Shown in pieces: positions 1 through 10,609 of a stretch of DNA of 64,000 nucleotides. Below the pieces are notes generated by a model. That model ran no database searches and was not told the origin of the DNA. It saw nothing but the letters and a program-made list of their open reading frames with translations. The stretch is from NCBI GenBank assembly GCA_963792675.1, contig CAWBWT010000002.1:1922001-1986000 (forward strand). The letters are read 5' to 3'. The DNA is from JBBROS01 sp963792675 (GTDB taxonomy: Bacteria > Pseudomonadota > Alphaproteobacteria > Acetobacterales > Acetobacteraceae). Made by a program: the position numbers and the translations under genes. Numbering within the stretch: position 1 is the first letter of the stretch; each line of letters starts with the position of its first letter.

Positions 1-242
1 TTGGCGCCCATCGCCAGCGCCTCGGAGTTGCCGCTCTCGGTCGCGAACAGGATCGTCAGCTTCTGCTTGGCCGCCGGCGGTGCGGCGGGGGCGACGGCCG
101 GCGCATTGCCCGCCTCGAGCCCGGCGAGGAAGCCCGACAGCCAGGCGCGCTGGGTCGGCGTGGCGGGACCGATGACGCGGTTCAGTTGAGCGATGGCGTC
201 GGGGGCGAAGGGGGCGTTGTCGGGCAGGCGAGCGGCGGTCAT
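1..242 (-). CDS. sulfite reductase flavoprotein-like (CysJ-type), 5' part only
   Basis: This is the N-terminal 80 residues of a protein that runs off the left edge. It starts at the ATG at 242 (MTAARLPDNAPF). Residues about 10-45 contain TPTQRAWLSGFLAGL, which resembles the N-terminal segment of CysJ-type sulfite reductase alpha subunits. After an Ala/Pro-rich linker comes LTILFATESGNSEALA at about 62-78, the FMN phosphate-binding loop of a flavodoxin domain (T-x-S/T-G-N). Full-length relatives carry flavodoxin, FAD and NADPH modules and pass electrons from NADPH to the siroheme subunit in assimilatory sulfate reduction. The reductase modules lie outside the window, so another diflavin reductase is possible. 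Confidence 0.72.
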   Translation of the reverse strand, partial: MTAARLPDNAPFAPDAIAQLNRVIGPATPTQRAWLSGFLAGLEAGNAPAVAPAAPPAAKQKLTILFATESGNSEALAMGA

Positions 243-402
243 GCGAGGTCCCAGCAGTCAGGACCGTAGATAGAATGCGGCTGCCGAGCCCGGGCAAGGG
301 AGCGGGGGCAGTTTGGAGGCCCGTGCTCCGGACACGCGACTGAACGGAGAGTTTCTCTCCCAGTCTCCCGTTGTGGAGAGGATCTGTCTCACCCGCCGAG
401 GC

Positions 403-421
403 TGCGTTTCGCGGCGCGAAA
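403..421 (-). terminator. hairpin just after the ABC transporter stop codon
   Basis: An inverted repeat with arms CGTTTCGC and GCGAAACG lies a few bases beyond the stop of the minus-strand ABC transporter gene. It has no clear T tract on either strand, so intrinsic termination is only possible. It may instead stabilise the mRNA end. Confidence 0.3.
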
Positions 422-424
422 CGA

Positions 425-2294
425 TCAGCGCGAGATCGGTCGCGCCGGGTCCGGCGAAGCGCGCGGACGCAGGCCGCGGCGCAGCAGCGTGGCCAGCTTG
501 CGCCGGCGCAGCGAGGTCTCCTCCGACGGCTCGCCCTCGGACATCGCCTGCCGCCGCAAGGTGAGCTTGCGGGTGTGGAACGCTTCCAGCTCGGCCCGGT
601 GGCCGACGCTGACGACGGTGGTGCCGGCCAGCTCGTCGGCGAACAGGCGCATCATCGATTCCTGGCTCGACGTGTCCAGCGCCGCCGTCGCCTCGTCCAT
701 GATCACGAGGCCCGGGCGCTGCACCAGCAGGCGGGCGAAACCGATGCGCTGCTGCTCGCCGCCGGACAGCAGGCGGTCCCAGCGGTCCTCCTCGCCGAGC
801 CGCCGGACCAGATGCGCCAGGCCGCAGCGCTCGAGTGCCGCGATCAGCACGTCGTCGCCGACCTCGTCGTGGATCTTGGGGTATTGCAGCACCATCCGCA
901 GCGTGCCGTTCGGGATGTAGGTGCGTTGCGGCAGGAACGCGACCTGCACGCCGGGCGGCAGCAGGACCCGGCCGGAGCCCCACGGCCACAGCCCGGCAAT
1001 GGCGCGGATCAGCGTGCTCTTGCCCGAGCCGCTTTCGCCGGTCAGCAGCACGCGGTCGCCCGGCTCGATGATCGTGTCGGCCTCGTCGATCATGATGCGG
1101 CCGTTGTATTGGGCGACCGACAGGCCATCGAGGCGCAGGTTGGCGTCGGGGCTGTCCTCGATCATGATCCGGTCGGTGTCGTCGGTGCCGACCGAGGCGT
1201 CGAGCTTGCCGAACGCGGTCCACAATGCGGTGACCCGGCCCGCCGAAGCCAGCCACTCTGCGATCCGCGGGTAGTTGTCGAACAGCCAGTTGAGCGCGAC
1301 CTGCACCTGCACGAACGCGGCGGCGGTCTGCATCAAGCTGCCGAGCGTCATCTGCCCGGCCAGGTAGTTCGGCGCTTCCAGCAGCAGCGGGAAGATCGGC
1401 GCCACCGCCCAGTTGCTGCCCATCAGCCAGGTCATCCGCGCGAGCTGACGGATCTGCCGCATCCAGGCGCCCACCAGCAGCTCGAGCGTCAGGCGCAGGC
1501 CGCGGGTCTCGTCCGCCTCGCCGCCGATCAGCGCGATGCTTTCGGCGTTCTCGCGCACCCGGCCGAGCTCGATGCGGAGCTGCGCCTCGGCGGCGTTCTT
1601 CTCCTCGATGCGGCGGATCAGCGGGCGGCCGAACAGCAGCATCGAACCGGACATCACGCCGGAATAGGCGATCGCTGCCGATACCATGAAGCCGGGAATG
1701 GTGACGCCAGCAACCGTGGCGCTGCCGCCCACGGTCCACAGCACGCCGAAGAACACGATCGCCGTCAGCACCGCGTTCATGATGCCGGTGCCGAAATCGA
1801 CCACCGGCTCGGTCGCGACCCGGGCGTCCTCGGCGATGCGGAACTCGGGCGCGTCGAGGTCGGGGGCGACGATCGTCAGGCGGTAGAAGCGTTGGTCGGC
1901 GAGCCATCTGCTGGCGAGGCGCTCGGTCAGCCATTGCCGCCAGAACACCTGCAGCCGCATGCGGGCGATCAGCTGGAAGACTGACACGGCCGAGGACGCG
2001 ACGGCGAGCACGGCGAACAAGCCGATCGCGCTCAGCACGATGTCGGATTTCTTGGCCTCGAGCGCGTTGAAGAAGAACGCGTTCCAGCGGTTGACGCCGG
2101 TACTGGACGGCGATGTTGGCGATGACGAGGCCGATCGTCAGGATCGTCAGCAGCCAGGCGCGGCGGGCGGTCGGGCCCTGCCAGAAGCCGCCGGCGAGGC
2201 GCCAATAGATCCGCACCGTGCCGGAGGCACGCGGGCGGAGGTCGCGCGGCAGCGGCTGCCGGACGGCCTCAGGCAACGGCGCGGCCCCGCTCAT
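425..2294 (-). CDS. SbmA/YddA-family ABC transporter, permease fused to ATPase (frameshifted as written)
   Basis: This is a fused membrane-domain and ATP-binding exporter-type protein of the family that includes YddA, SbmA/BacA-like and 'vitamin B12/bleomycin/antimicrobial peptide' transporters. The N terminus starts at the ATG at 2294 and gives one membrane segment (LLTILTIGLVIANIAV). Near 2100 the frame must shift by one base to continue as VNRWNAFFFNALEAKK, a family-typical segment, and then runs to the stop at 425. The ATPase half shows Walker A GESGSGKST, signature LSGGEQQRIGFAR and Walker B LVIMDEATAALD. The protein would be about 620 aa, normal for the family. I infer a base-call error because both sides match the family without loss. 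The substrate cannot be told. Confidence 0.8.
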
Positions 2295-2317
2295 GGCACC
2301 GTTGCTCCCGGAGTGGG

Positions 2318-2938
2318 TTAGCGGATGGCGTTGAACCCCAGGAACCCGGCTTGCGGCACTGGCGCGCCGCCGTCGCCGCTGAACAGGGTCGCGGTGCGGG
2401 GCGCCGCCGGAGTGGCGTCGGCGACGGCGCTGCGGCTTTCCCGGCTGCGCTCGGCCTTGGCGGCGCGGGTGGCGGCCAGGCGCTCCGTTCGAGCCGGCGG
2501 CTTCGGCGCCTCGGCGACGGCGCGCGCGCGCGGCCTGGCATTGCCGGAGTCGCCGCCGCGCATCGACAACAGATAAAACGAAATCTGATTGCGGCCGAGG
2601 TCGACGGCCAGTTCGATCGGCGTCAGACCGAGCATGTTGGTGCCGTTCAGCTCGGCGCCGCGGCTGACGGCGTCCTTGACCATCGGCAGGTCGCCGCGGT
2701 TGATGGCGTCGAACAACGCTTCGGTGGGCGGCAGGTCGGCCGCGGTCTTGGTGGCCGGGGCAGCGACAGGCTGCTCGGCGCGGGCGCCGGGAAGGGCCGG
2801 CGGCGGCGGCTCGACCTTGTCGGGCCCGCGCGTCTTGGGCGCGACCACGCCCTGCGACCCGATCTGCGTCGGGCTTTGCGCCATGGCGACGGGAACGATG
2901 ACCGTAGCGAAAACGGCCGCGAGCAGGATGGATCTCAT
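2318..2938 (-). CDS. exported ankyrin-repeat protein
   Basis: A 206-residue protein starting with a signal peptide (MRSILLAAVFATVIVPVAMAQS, cleavage likely after AMA). A Pro-rich stretch follows, then about two ankyrin-type units at roughly residues 73-128 (ALFDAINRGDLPMVKDAVSRG, then NMLGLTPIELAVDLGRNQIS). The C-terminal third is basic, Ala-rich and low in complexity, ending in VPQAGFLGFNAIR. Ankyrin repeats mediate protein-protein contacts; a periplasmic scaffold role is inferred only. It ends 24 bases upstream of the ABC transporter start on the same strand, so the two may be co-transcribed. Confidence 0.75.
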   Translation of the reverse strand: MRSILLAAVFATVIVPVAMAQSPTQIGSQGVVAPKTRGPDKVEPPPPALPGARAEQPVAAPATKTAADLPPTEALFDAINRGDLPMVKDAVSRGAELNGTNMLGLTPIELAVDLGRNQISFYLLSMRGGDSGNARPRARAVAEAPKPPARTERLAATRAAKAERSRESRSAVADATPAAPRTATLFSGDGGAPVPQAGFLGFNAIR

Positions 2939-3031
2939 GCGCCGAGGTATAGTGTGGGGCGGCAGCAGATCAATCGGAATCGACGGGCAAAGTCACATGC
3001 TTGCCGGGTGTTGCTCGTTCGCCGCTGCAAC

Positions 3032-3463
3032 CTAGTAGCGGTTCAGCCACCAGAAACCAAGATTGAGGTAGGTGGCAAAGCCGACCCAAACGAAGTAGGG
3101 CACAAGCAGCAGCGCCGCGCCCCGCTGCAGCGGCCAGAAGGCGCGGATCGTGGCGGCAATCGTGCCCCACAGGATCGCGATCACGCCGAGGCCGAGACCC
3201 GGGCTGGCAAGACCGAAGAAAGCGGCCGGCCAGGCCGCGTTGGCGAGCAATTGCCAGCCCCAAATCCGCAACGCCCGGCGTTTGCGGTGGGCGCCGACCT
3301 CGATCCGCCGCCACACCATCCAGGCGGACACGCCCAGCATGACGTTCAACGCGGCCCAGACCGGGCCGAACACCCGGTACGGCGGTACCAGCGGCGGCCG
3401 CGCGAGCGATTGGAACCAGCCGTGCACGCCGCCCGCGGTCACGGCGCCGTTGGCCGCAAGCAC
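3032..3463 (-). CDS. TspO/MBR family membrane protein (start uncertain)
   Basis: Tryptophan-rich sensory protein/TspO family: WFQSLARPPLVPPYRVFGPVW matches the PPW-FGPVW signature region, followed by hydrophobic helices and a C-terminal WWLNRY. These outer- or inner-membrane proteins bind tetrapyrroles and have been linked to porphyrin and stress responses. The first ATG/GTG/TTG in frame is the GTG at 3463, but the frame stays open back to about 3565 and encodes the expected first helix (SLLALVGFVGLNLLV) upstream of that GTG. No standard start codon precedes it; a GTC sits where a start would be expected at 3538. Either a rare start, or a base error, hides the true N terminus. Confidence 0.78.
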   Translation of the reverse strand: MLAANGAVTAGGVHGWFQSLARPPLVPPYRVFGPVWAALNVMLGVSAWMVWRRIEVGAHRKRRALRIWGWQLLANAAWPAAFFGLASPGLGLGVIAILWGTIAATIRAFWPLQRGAALLLVPYFVWVGFATYLNLGFWWLNRY

Positions 3464-3624
3464 CAGCAGGTTCAGGCCGACGAAGCCGACCAGGGCGAGA
3501 AGGCTGGCGCGTCGCGCGCGCCGTTGAGGAGACTCGACCGTCTGGAAGACACTGCACTCCGGCGTTCAGTCGAACTTGGGTCGAAGAGGGCATCCGCGCA
3601 ACCGGTACGCGTCACGCCCGCGGC

Positions 3625-5730
3625 CTATCCGGTCCCTTCGCGGCGCCAGGCAATCACGACGAGGGCCAGCAGCAGCGGCAGTGCGGCCCACGGTGGCAGC
3701 AGCGGAATGGCGTCCAGCCCGGTCACCACGTGGTCGCGGCGGCGCGGCAGGCCGATCCAGGTCGAGCCCGCGGCATCCCGGCCCGGTTCGATCCGGCGGA
3801 TTTCCGGCACGTGCAGCGCCGCCGGATCGCCGCCGATGAAGCGCACGCTGCCGCCCGACGCGCGCGCGACCGGCTGCAGCACCGTTCCGGTGGCGCGCAG
3901 GTCGGCGTATTCGAGCGGGTTGCCGAGCGAGGCGGCGGCGAAGGTGGTGCGGGCGCCGTCGGTTACGGCATAGACGCCGGGCTCCGGAGCGGGCGCCTGC
4001 GCGGTGGCGCGGCCGGGCCCGGCGGGCGCGAGCGGCAGTCGGGTGGCGGCGCCAGAAGGCGCCGTCACTGTCACTGCGTCAGGGGTCGCGTCCAGTACCG
4101 TCCGGCGCTCGATCCGCAGCGTGCCGTCCTCGATGGTGGCCCGCAGCGCTTCCTCGTCCAGTGCCGGCTCCTTCATCAGCCAGTGGGCGATCCGGCGCAG
4201 CAACTCGGCTTGCGGGCCGCCGCCCTGATGGCCGCGCGACCACAGCCAGATCTGGTCGGACAGCAGCAGCGCGACCCGGCCCTGCTCGACATGGTCCAGC
4301 AGCAGCAGCGGGCTGCCGTCCGGGGTCGCCATCAAGCTCTGCCCGGCGGCGCCGGTGGGGGTGATGTGCCGATACCAGCTACCCCAGCTCGGGTCGGCGC
4401 CCCCGGGGCCGGACGCGGCACCGTTCGCGGCGCTGCTGCCGGGCAGGCCCTCGGTCACCGGGTGGCGTGCGCCCAGCTCCGTCACGCGCGGCCGGAAGGC
4501 GCCGTCCACCACGTCGGCCGGCCGGGCCGGCAGCACGGCGCCGAGCGCGGTCGGCGCCAGGCTGGTGGCGCCGGTGAACTCGGGCCCGGCGCTCAGCAGC
4601 AGGCCGCCGCCGCTGCGCACGTAGTCGGCGATATTGCGCAGATAGAGCGGCGGCAGGATGCCGCGGTTCTGGAACCGGTCGAGGATGATCAGGTCGAAGT
4701 CGCGGATCTTGACCTGGAACAGCTCGCGCACCGGGAAGGCGATCAGCGCCAGCTCGTTCAGGGGCGTCAGGTCGTCGCGCTCGGGCGGCCGGAGGATGGT
4801 GAAATGCACGAGGTCGACCGCGGGGTCGGCCTTCAGCAGCCGGCGCCAGGTGCGCTCGCCGGCATGCGGCTCGCCCGATACCAGCAGCACGCGCAGCCGG
4901 TCGCGCACCCCGTTAATCGTCACGACGGCGCGGTTGTTGAGCTGGCTGGTCTCTCCCGGGAGCGGGTCGGCCTGCAGCTCGACGATGATCGGGCCCGCGC
5001 GCGGGATCGCGACCTCGATCGAGGTTTCCCCGTTGATCGGGGCGTTCACCACCTCGGGCCGGTCGCCGTCGCGGCGCACGACCAGGCGGGCGCTGCCGCT
5101 GCCGCGGTTGGGGCCGAGGTCATCGACCGCGACGCGCAAGGTGACGCTGCGGCCGACCAGGCCAAAGGCGGGCGCTTCGACGATGCGCAGCCGGCGATCG
5201 CTTTCTTCCCCGGCGGCCGGCACCAGGACATGCAGCGGCGCCGGGAGCTCGGGGTCGGGGTGGTCGTGCACCTGCCCGTCGGTCAGCGCGATGATGCCGG
5301 CCAGCCGCGAGCGGGGAATGTCGGCGAGCGCCCGGCCGAGCGCGCCGAACAGGGCGGTGCCGTCATGGCCGGTCTCGGGCACGTCGACGGTGCGCAGCTC
5401 GAGGTCGGGCATACGTGCGGCCAGCGTCTGGATCTGCGCCCGCGCCGCGTCGGCGGCGGCGGCGCGATTGTTCACCTGCATGGACGCGGTGTGGTCGACT
5501 GCGAGCAGCGCGATGTCCGGCAGGGTGTCACGGGTTTCCCGCACCAGGCGCGGGCCGCACAGCCAGGCCAGCAGCACGGCGAAGGCCAGTGCGCGCCACA
5601 GGGCGCCGCGCGCCCGGCGCAGTAACGCCGGCAGCAGAGCCAGGGCACACAGCGCGGCGAGCAGGCCGAGCGCCCACCACGGCACGGCCGGGTCGAAGCG
5701 GATGGCGGCGATGGCTTGCTCGAGCTTCAT
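3625..5730 (-). CDS. VWA / glutamine-amidotransferase-like membrane protein of a MoxR operon
   Basis: A 701-residue membrane protein. Two helices lie near residues 18-62, then a von Willebrand A-like domain starting IALLAVDHTASMQ, a variant MIDAS (D-x-T-x-S). The middle contains beta-rich segments and a glutamine-amidotransferase-like fold (VRSGGGLLLSAGPEFTGATS) without an obvious catalytic Cys. A last helix is near the C terminus (PPWAALPLLLALVVIAW). It is the most downstream gene of the MoxR-DUF58-DUF4159 operon, separated from DUF4159 by 187 bases of hairpin repeats. By analogy with other MoxR-associated VWA proteins it may sense or chaperone envelope processes; the actual role is unknown. 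Confidence 0.8.
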   Translation of the reverse strand: MKLEQAIAAIRFDPAVPWWALGLLAALCALALLPALLRRARGALWRALAFAVLLAWLCGPRLVRETRDTLPDIALLAVDHTASMQVNNRAAAADAARAQIQTLAARMPDLELRTVDVPETGHDGTALFGALGRALADIPRSRLAGIIALTDGQVHDHPDPELPAPLHVLVPAAGEESDRRLRIVEAPAFGLVGRSVTLRVAVDDLGPNRGSGSARLVVRRDGDRPEVVNAPINGETSIEVAIPRAGPIIVELQADPLPGETSQLNNRAVVTINGVRDRLRVLLVSGEPHAGERTWRRLLKADPAVDLVHFTILRPPERDDLTPLNELALIAFPVRELFQVKIRDFDLIILDRFQNRGILPPLYLRNIADYVRSGGGLLLSAGPEFTGATSLAPTALGAVLPARPADVVDGAFRPRVTELGARHPVTEGLPGSSAANGAASGPGGADPSWGSWYRHITPTGAAGQSLMATPDGSPLLLLDHVEQGRVALLLSDQIWLWSRGHQGGGPQAELLRRIAHWLMKEPALDEEALRATIEDGTLRIERRTVLDATPDAVTVTAPSGAATRLPLAPAGPGRATAQAPAPEPGVYAVTDGARTTFAAASLGNPLEYADLRATGTVLQPVARASGGSVRFIGGDPAALHVPEIRRIEPGRDAAGSTWIGLPRRRDHVVTGLDAIPLLPPWAALPLLLALVVIAWRREGTG

Positions 5731-5762
5731 GACCTGCAGACCAAGCTTCGGACACCAAGCGC

Positions 5763-5891
5763 GTCATCCCCGGGCTTGACCCGGGGATCTCGCGACGCGG
5801 ACGCACTTCGATCCCTGCTGGGGGGAAATGGCCGGATCAAGTCCGGCCATGACGAACTAGGGAGAGATGGCCAGGTCGAACTCGGCCATGA
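5763..5891. repeat. cluster of three intergenic palindromic hairpins
   Basis: Three imperfectly related hairpins lie between two operon genes. Arms are ATCCCCGGG/CCCGGGGAT (766-774/780-788 within the 5 kb block), ATGGCCGGA/TCCGGCCAT (5828-5836/5842-5850), and ATGGCC/GGCCAT (5867-5872/5884-5889). The latter two are followed by GACG, and a similar ATGGCCGGG hairpin followed by GACG occurs at 47519. This is a dispersed REP-like element family. Inside an operon it could moderate mRNA stability or attenuate transcription. Confidence 0.7.
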
Positions 5892-5917
5892 CGTACGTTG
5901 TAGGTGCGACGAGCGGG

Positions 5918-8572
5918 TCACTGTCCCAGCCGCTCCAGGATGGCTGGCACGTGCACCTGGTCGCCTTTGTAGTTGCCGGTCAGCGCGTACATGACGAGGT
6001 TGACGCCGAACCGGTAGGCCAAGGTGCGCTGGCGGGCGCCGCCCGGGATGGTGCTGAAGGGGTTGCGGCCCTGCGCGTCGACCGCCCAGGCGCCGGCCCA
6101 GTCATTGCCGCCGATGATCACCGGGCTGACGCTGTCATTGCTGCGGTCCTGGTCGCGCTGCACCCAGACGGTGTCGCCGGTGAAGCGGCCGGGGAAGTCC
6201 TGCAGCAGGTAGAACGACCGGGCCAGCACGTGTTCCCCGTTGAGCGGCGCCAAGGGCGGCACGGCGAGGCCCTGGGTGATGCGGCGGAGCGCCGCGTCGG
6301 TGCCTGGGGCAAAGCCCTCGCCGCTGCCGCTGCCGCGCGTGTCGATCAGGATGATGCCGCCCCGGCTGGTGAAGTCGTTCAAGGCGTTGATCGCGCTGGC
6401 ATCCGGGGCCGCGTCGGCGGTGATCGGCCAGTACAACAGCGGGTAGAACGACAGGTCGTCCTGGCCCGGGACCACCGGCGTCGGGTCGGCGAGGCTGGCC
6501 GCGGTGCGCCGGTTCACGTAGGCGCTGAGGCCGGATAGGCCGGTGCGCGACACGTTGTCCACCGCGGCGTCGCCGGTCACGACATAGGCGAGCCGGGTGG
6601 TGAGCGCCGGCAACTCGTCGGCGGCCCGTGCCGGCACGGCCGCGAGCAGCAGGAAGCCGACCAGGGCCGGACGCAGGAGGCCGCGAAGCCAGAGTGAGAC
6701 CATGAGGTCGAAGGCAAGCAAGAACACGGCCGCGGTCAGCAGCAAGGGCCCAATCGCGCGCTCCCGCACGGTGCCGCCGAGGCTCGCGACGGTGGCGCCC
6801 GGCACCGGCGCGGCCAGCGACAAGGCCGGCAGGGCCGCCCCGAGGTTGAGCGCCCGGCGTCCGCTTTCGGGCCCGTACAGACCCGGCGGATGGCGCGGCG
6901 ACACCATGGGGTTGGCGAGGTCGGCGGAGGTGATGCCGGTGGCGGCCGGCGGCGGCGGCGCCAGCGCGCCGAACCCGTCCAGCGCTTCGGCCGGGCCGAG
7001 CAGAGCGTCGTCGGCGGTGCCGGCCACCCCGGCCGACAGGTCCACCAAGCGGCGCAGCATGTCCACGAACAGTCCGGACAGCGGCAGGTTCGACCAGTCC
7101 GCATTGGCCGTGACATGGAACAGCACGATCCGCCCGGCGCCATGCGCGGCCGCCGTCACCAGCGGCGTCCCGTCGGCCAGCGCCGCCCAGGTGCGCTGCG
7201 GCAATTGGGCGGAGGGCTCGGCCAGCACCTGACGGTTGACCAGCACCTCCTCCGGCACCGACAGGCCGGTGAACGGGGAGGCGGCTTCAAACCGGGCCAG
7301 CTTCTGCGGCTGGCTCCAGGACAGCGCGCCGCCCAGCTGGCGGTCGCCGGCCAGCAGGCGCTCGGGCAGCAGCGGGTCGTGGCTGCCTTCGTCGCCGCCG
7401 GCCTCGGCCATGCGCGGCCCGGCGAAGCGCAGCAGCAACCCGCCCTTCTGCACCCAGTCGTCGAGGCGCCGCGCCGCGTCGCCCTCGAGCGGCACGTCGG
7501 CCAGCACGATCACGCTCACCGCCCGCGACAGCAGGGCGTCGAGCGACCCGTTGCGCAGTTCCGAGGTCGGCGCGAGGGCGCGGGTGACGTAGAACAGGTC
7601 GCCGATCAGCGGCGTATCGGCGCCCTGGTCCAGCGCGAGCAGCCCGACCGGCCGCCGCCGCCAGCGTTCGTCCAACAGCACCGTGCCGGCCGCCGAGCCC
7701 GATCCGTCCAGCACCAGCCGGCTGAGCGTGTTGCGCAACTCGGGCGGCAACGGGATCGACGCCTCGGCTGTTGCGGCGCCGGCCGGAACGTTGACTTCGA
7801 CCCGGGCGAGGGTGCGGCCGTCGCCGGTCTGCGCCAGAACCGCGAGGACGCGATCGGCCGGCTGCGGCAGCAGCTCGATCCGCGCGACCAGCCGGTCGGC
7901 CTCGGAGCGGGGGGTGCGAGCGATGCGGGCGGTGACCGGCTCGGGGCGCAGTTCGGTCACCGGGCCTGTCGCGGCGAGGGCGGCGGCGAAACCGGCGTCA
8001 CCGCCGGCCGCAACCCCGTCAGCGACATAGGTGACGGCGCCGACGTTGAGGCCCTTGAGCGCGACGGCCGCGGCGGCACGGTCCGGCGGCCAGGGTTTCG
8101 GCCGCAACGCCGCGAGGCGCGTGCGTAGCTCGGCCACCGGCAATGCCGGGGTGAGCCGCGGCGGCTGGTCGGCTTCGGAGGGCGACGTCGTGAGCAGCCG
8201 CACCGGGCGGCCGTCGCGCTCGGCGCGGTCGAGCGCGCCGCCGGCCGCCTGCATCCGCGCGGTCCAGTCCGACGCCGCGGCCCAGCCGTCGTCGAGCACC
8301 AGCAACAGCGGACCGCTACCGGGCAGCCGCCCGGCGGCATCGAGCACCGGGCCGGCGAGGCCGACGATGATCAGCGCTGCCGCGAGCACCCGCAAGGCCA
8401 GCAGCCAAAGCGGCGTGCGCGAGGCCGTGCGCTCCGGCGCCCGCAACCCTTCGAGCAGGCGAATGGCCGGAAAGCGCTGGAGCCGCGGCGCCGGCGGCGT
8501 GACCCGCAGCAGCCACCACAGCAGCGGCAGCGCCGGGAGCGCGAGCAGCAGCCAGGGTGCGGCGAAGATCAC
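5918..8572 (-). CDS. BatA N-terminal / DUF4159 domain membrane protein
   Basis: An 884-residue protein. I chose the GTG at 8572, which overlaps the stop of the upstream DUF58 gene by four bases (GTGA) and begins right at the BatA-type N-terminal double helix (APWLLLALPALPLLWWLL ... LLALRVLAAALIIVGLAGP). A VWA-like segment follows (LLLVLDDGWAAASDW, MIDAS degenerate), then a region resembling a glutamine amidotransferase fold around GLLLRFAGPRM. Another helix pair lies near residue 640. The C-terminal 210 residues are a DUF4159 domain (DLSFYPLLYWPI, GGIILIDTRGSG, FGVNLVMYALTGNYKGDQVH). Families with this architecture sit in MoxR operons of alphaproteobacteria; the biochemical function is not established. 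Confidence 0.88.
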   Translation of the reverse strand: MIFAAPWLLLALPALPLLWWLLRVTPPAPRLQRFPAIRLLEGLRAPERTASRTPLWLLALRVLAAALIIVGLAGPVLDAAGRLPGSGPLLLVLDDGWAAASDWTARMQAAGGALDRAERDGRPVRLLTTSPSEADQPPRLTPALPVAELRTRLAALRPKPWPPDRAAAAVALKGLNVGAVTYVADGVAAGGDAGFAAALAATGPVTELRPEPVTARIARTPRSEADRLVARIELLPQPADRVLAVLAQTGDGRTLARVEVNVPAGAATAEASIPLPPELRNTLSRLVLDGSGSAAGTVLLDERWRRRPVGLLALDQGADTPLIGDLFYVTRALAPTSELRNGSLDALLSRAVSVIVLADVPLEGDAARRLDDWVQKGGLLLRFAGPRMAEAGGDEGSHDPLLPERLLAGDRQLGGALSWSQPQKLARFEAASPFTGLSVPEEVLVNRQVLAEPSAQLPQRTWAALADGTPLVTAAAHGAGRIVLFHVTANADWSNLPLSGLFVDMLRRLVDLSAGVAGTADDALLGPAEALDGFGALAPPPPAATGITSADLANPMVSPRHPPGLYGPESGRRALNLGAALPALSLAAPVPGATVASLGGTVRERAIGPLLLTAAVFLLAFDLMVSLWLRGLLRPALVGFLLLAAVPARAADELPALTTRLAYVVTGDAAVDNVSRTGLSGLSAYVNRRTAASLADPTPVVPGQDDLSFYPLLYWPITADAAPDASAINALNDFTSRGGIILIDTRGSGSGEGFAPGTDAALRRITQGLAVPPLAPLNGEHVLARSFYLLQDFPGRFTGDTVWVQRDQDRSNDSVSPVIIGGNDWAGAWAVDAQGRNPFSTIPGGARQRTLAYRFGVNLVMYALTGNYKGDQVHVPAILERLGQ

Positions 8573-9431
8573 GCCGGCGCCAGCGAGGCGTAGAGCGACA
8601 GCAAGGCCGATTCCGGGGCGTGATCGGTGCGATGGGTGCCGAAGCTCCACCCCGCGGCGGTGCATAGATCGTGCAAGCCGCGCAGCTGCGCCTCCAGCGC
8701 CGCGGCATAGCCGTCGCGGATGCCTTCGACCCGCGGCACGAGCTGGTCGCGTTCCGCTTCCAACCCCTGGAAGCGAATCCGGCCGGTGAACGGAAGCAGC
8801 GCTTCGGCGGGGTCGAGCACCTGCTGCAGGTGGCCCTGCACCGGGATCGAGGCCAGGGCGCCGACCGTCTGCCGCAGCGACGGCAGCGGCGCCAGGAAGT
8901 CGCCGATCAGGACGACCCGGGCATGCCGCGGCAGCGGTGCTTCGGGCGGCATGCCGTCGCTGGCGGGGAGCTCGGTCAGGGCCTCGGCGATCGCTTCCAA
9001 GGCGCCGCGGCCGCCGCGCAGCCGCAGCGGGCCGCCGATCAGCCGCACCCGCTCGCCGCCGCGCAGCAGCAGCGCGGCCAGCGCGAGCAGCAGCAACTCG
9101 GCCCGCTCCTGCTTCAGCGGCAGCGCCGCGCCGGAGCGCCAGGCCATGCTGGGCGAGGCGTCGCGCCACAGATAGACGGTCTGTGCGGCTTCCCATTCGG
9201 TTTGGCGGACGTAGGCGCGGTCGCTCTTGGCGCTGGCCCGCCAGTCGATGCGGCCCGGCGGGTCCCCGGCCGTGACCGGGCGATATTGCCAGAAGCTATC
9301 GCCTTGCCCGACCCGCCGCCGTCCGTGCACGCCTTGTGCGACCGTGGAAGCAACCCGCTGCGCCGCCACCAGCAGGGGCGGCAAGGTGGCCCCGAGCGCT
9401 TCGGCGCGGCGGGCCGTGCGGAAAACCGCGT

Positions 9432-9435
<4 letters not shown>
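8569..9435 (-). CDS. DUF58 domain protein
   Basis: A 288-residue cytosolic protein with the DUF58 signature GDPPGRIDWRASAKSDRAYV followed by WRDASPSM, a degenerate VWA MIDAS start. DUF58 proteins almost always sit beside MoxR-type AAA+ ATPases and are thought to be their adaptors or clients. Its 3' end overlaps the DUF4159 gene by four bases and its start overlaps the MoxR stop by four bases, so the three are translationally coupled. Confidence 0.92.
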
Positions 9436-10544
<1,109 letters not shown>

Positions 10545-10609
10545 CTCCAGGGGTGCGCTCCCTATATCGGGAGCCGGACGGTAGCACGGCCGAACCCGGA
10601 GACGTTGTC

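Noticed and set aside
371..1984. A 537-residue plus-strand frame and many similar long frames opposite real genes
   Set aside because: High GC leaves long antisense frames; they are Gln/Arg/His-rich with no domains and lie opposite genes with clear motifs.
5918..9196. A 1092-residue start for the DUF4159 protein
   Set aside because: The extra N-terminal part lies entirely inside the DUF58 gene in another frame and is Arg/Ala-rich noise; the GTG at 8572 starts right at the BatA helix.
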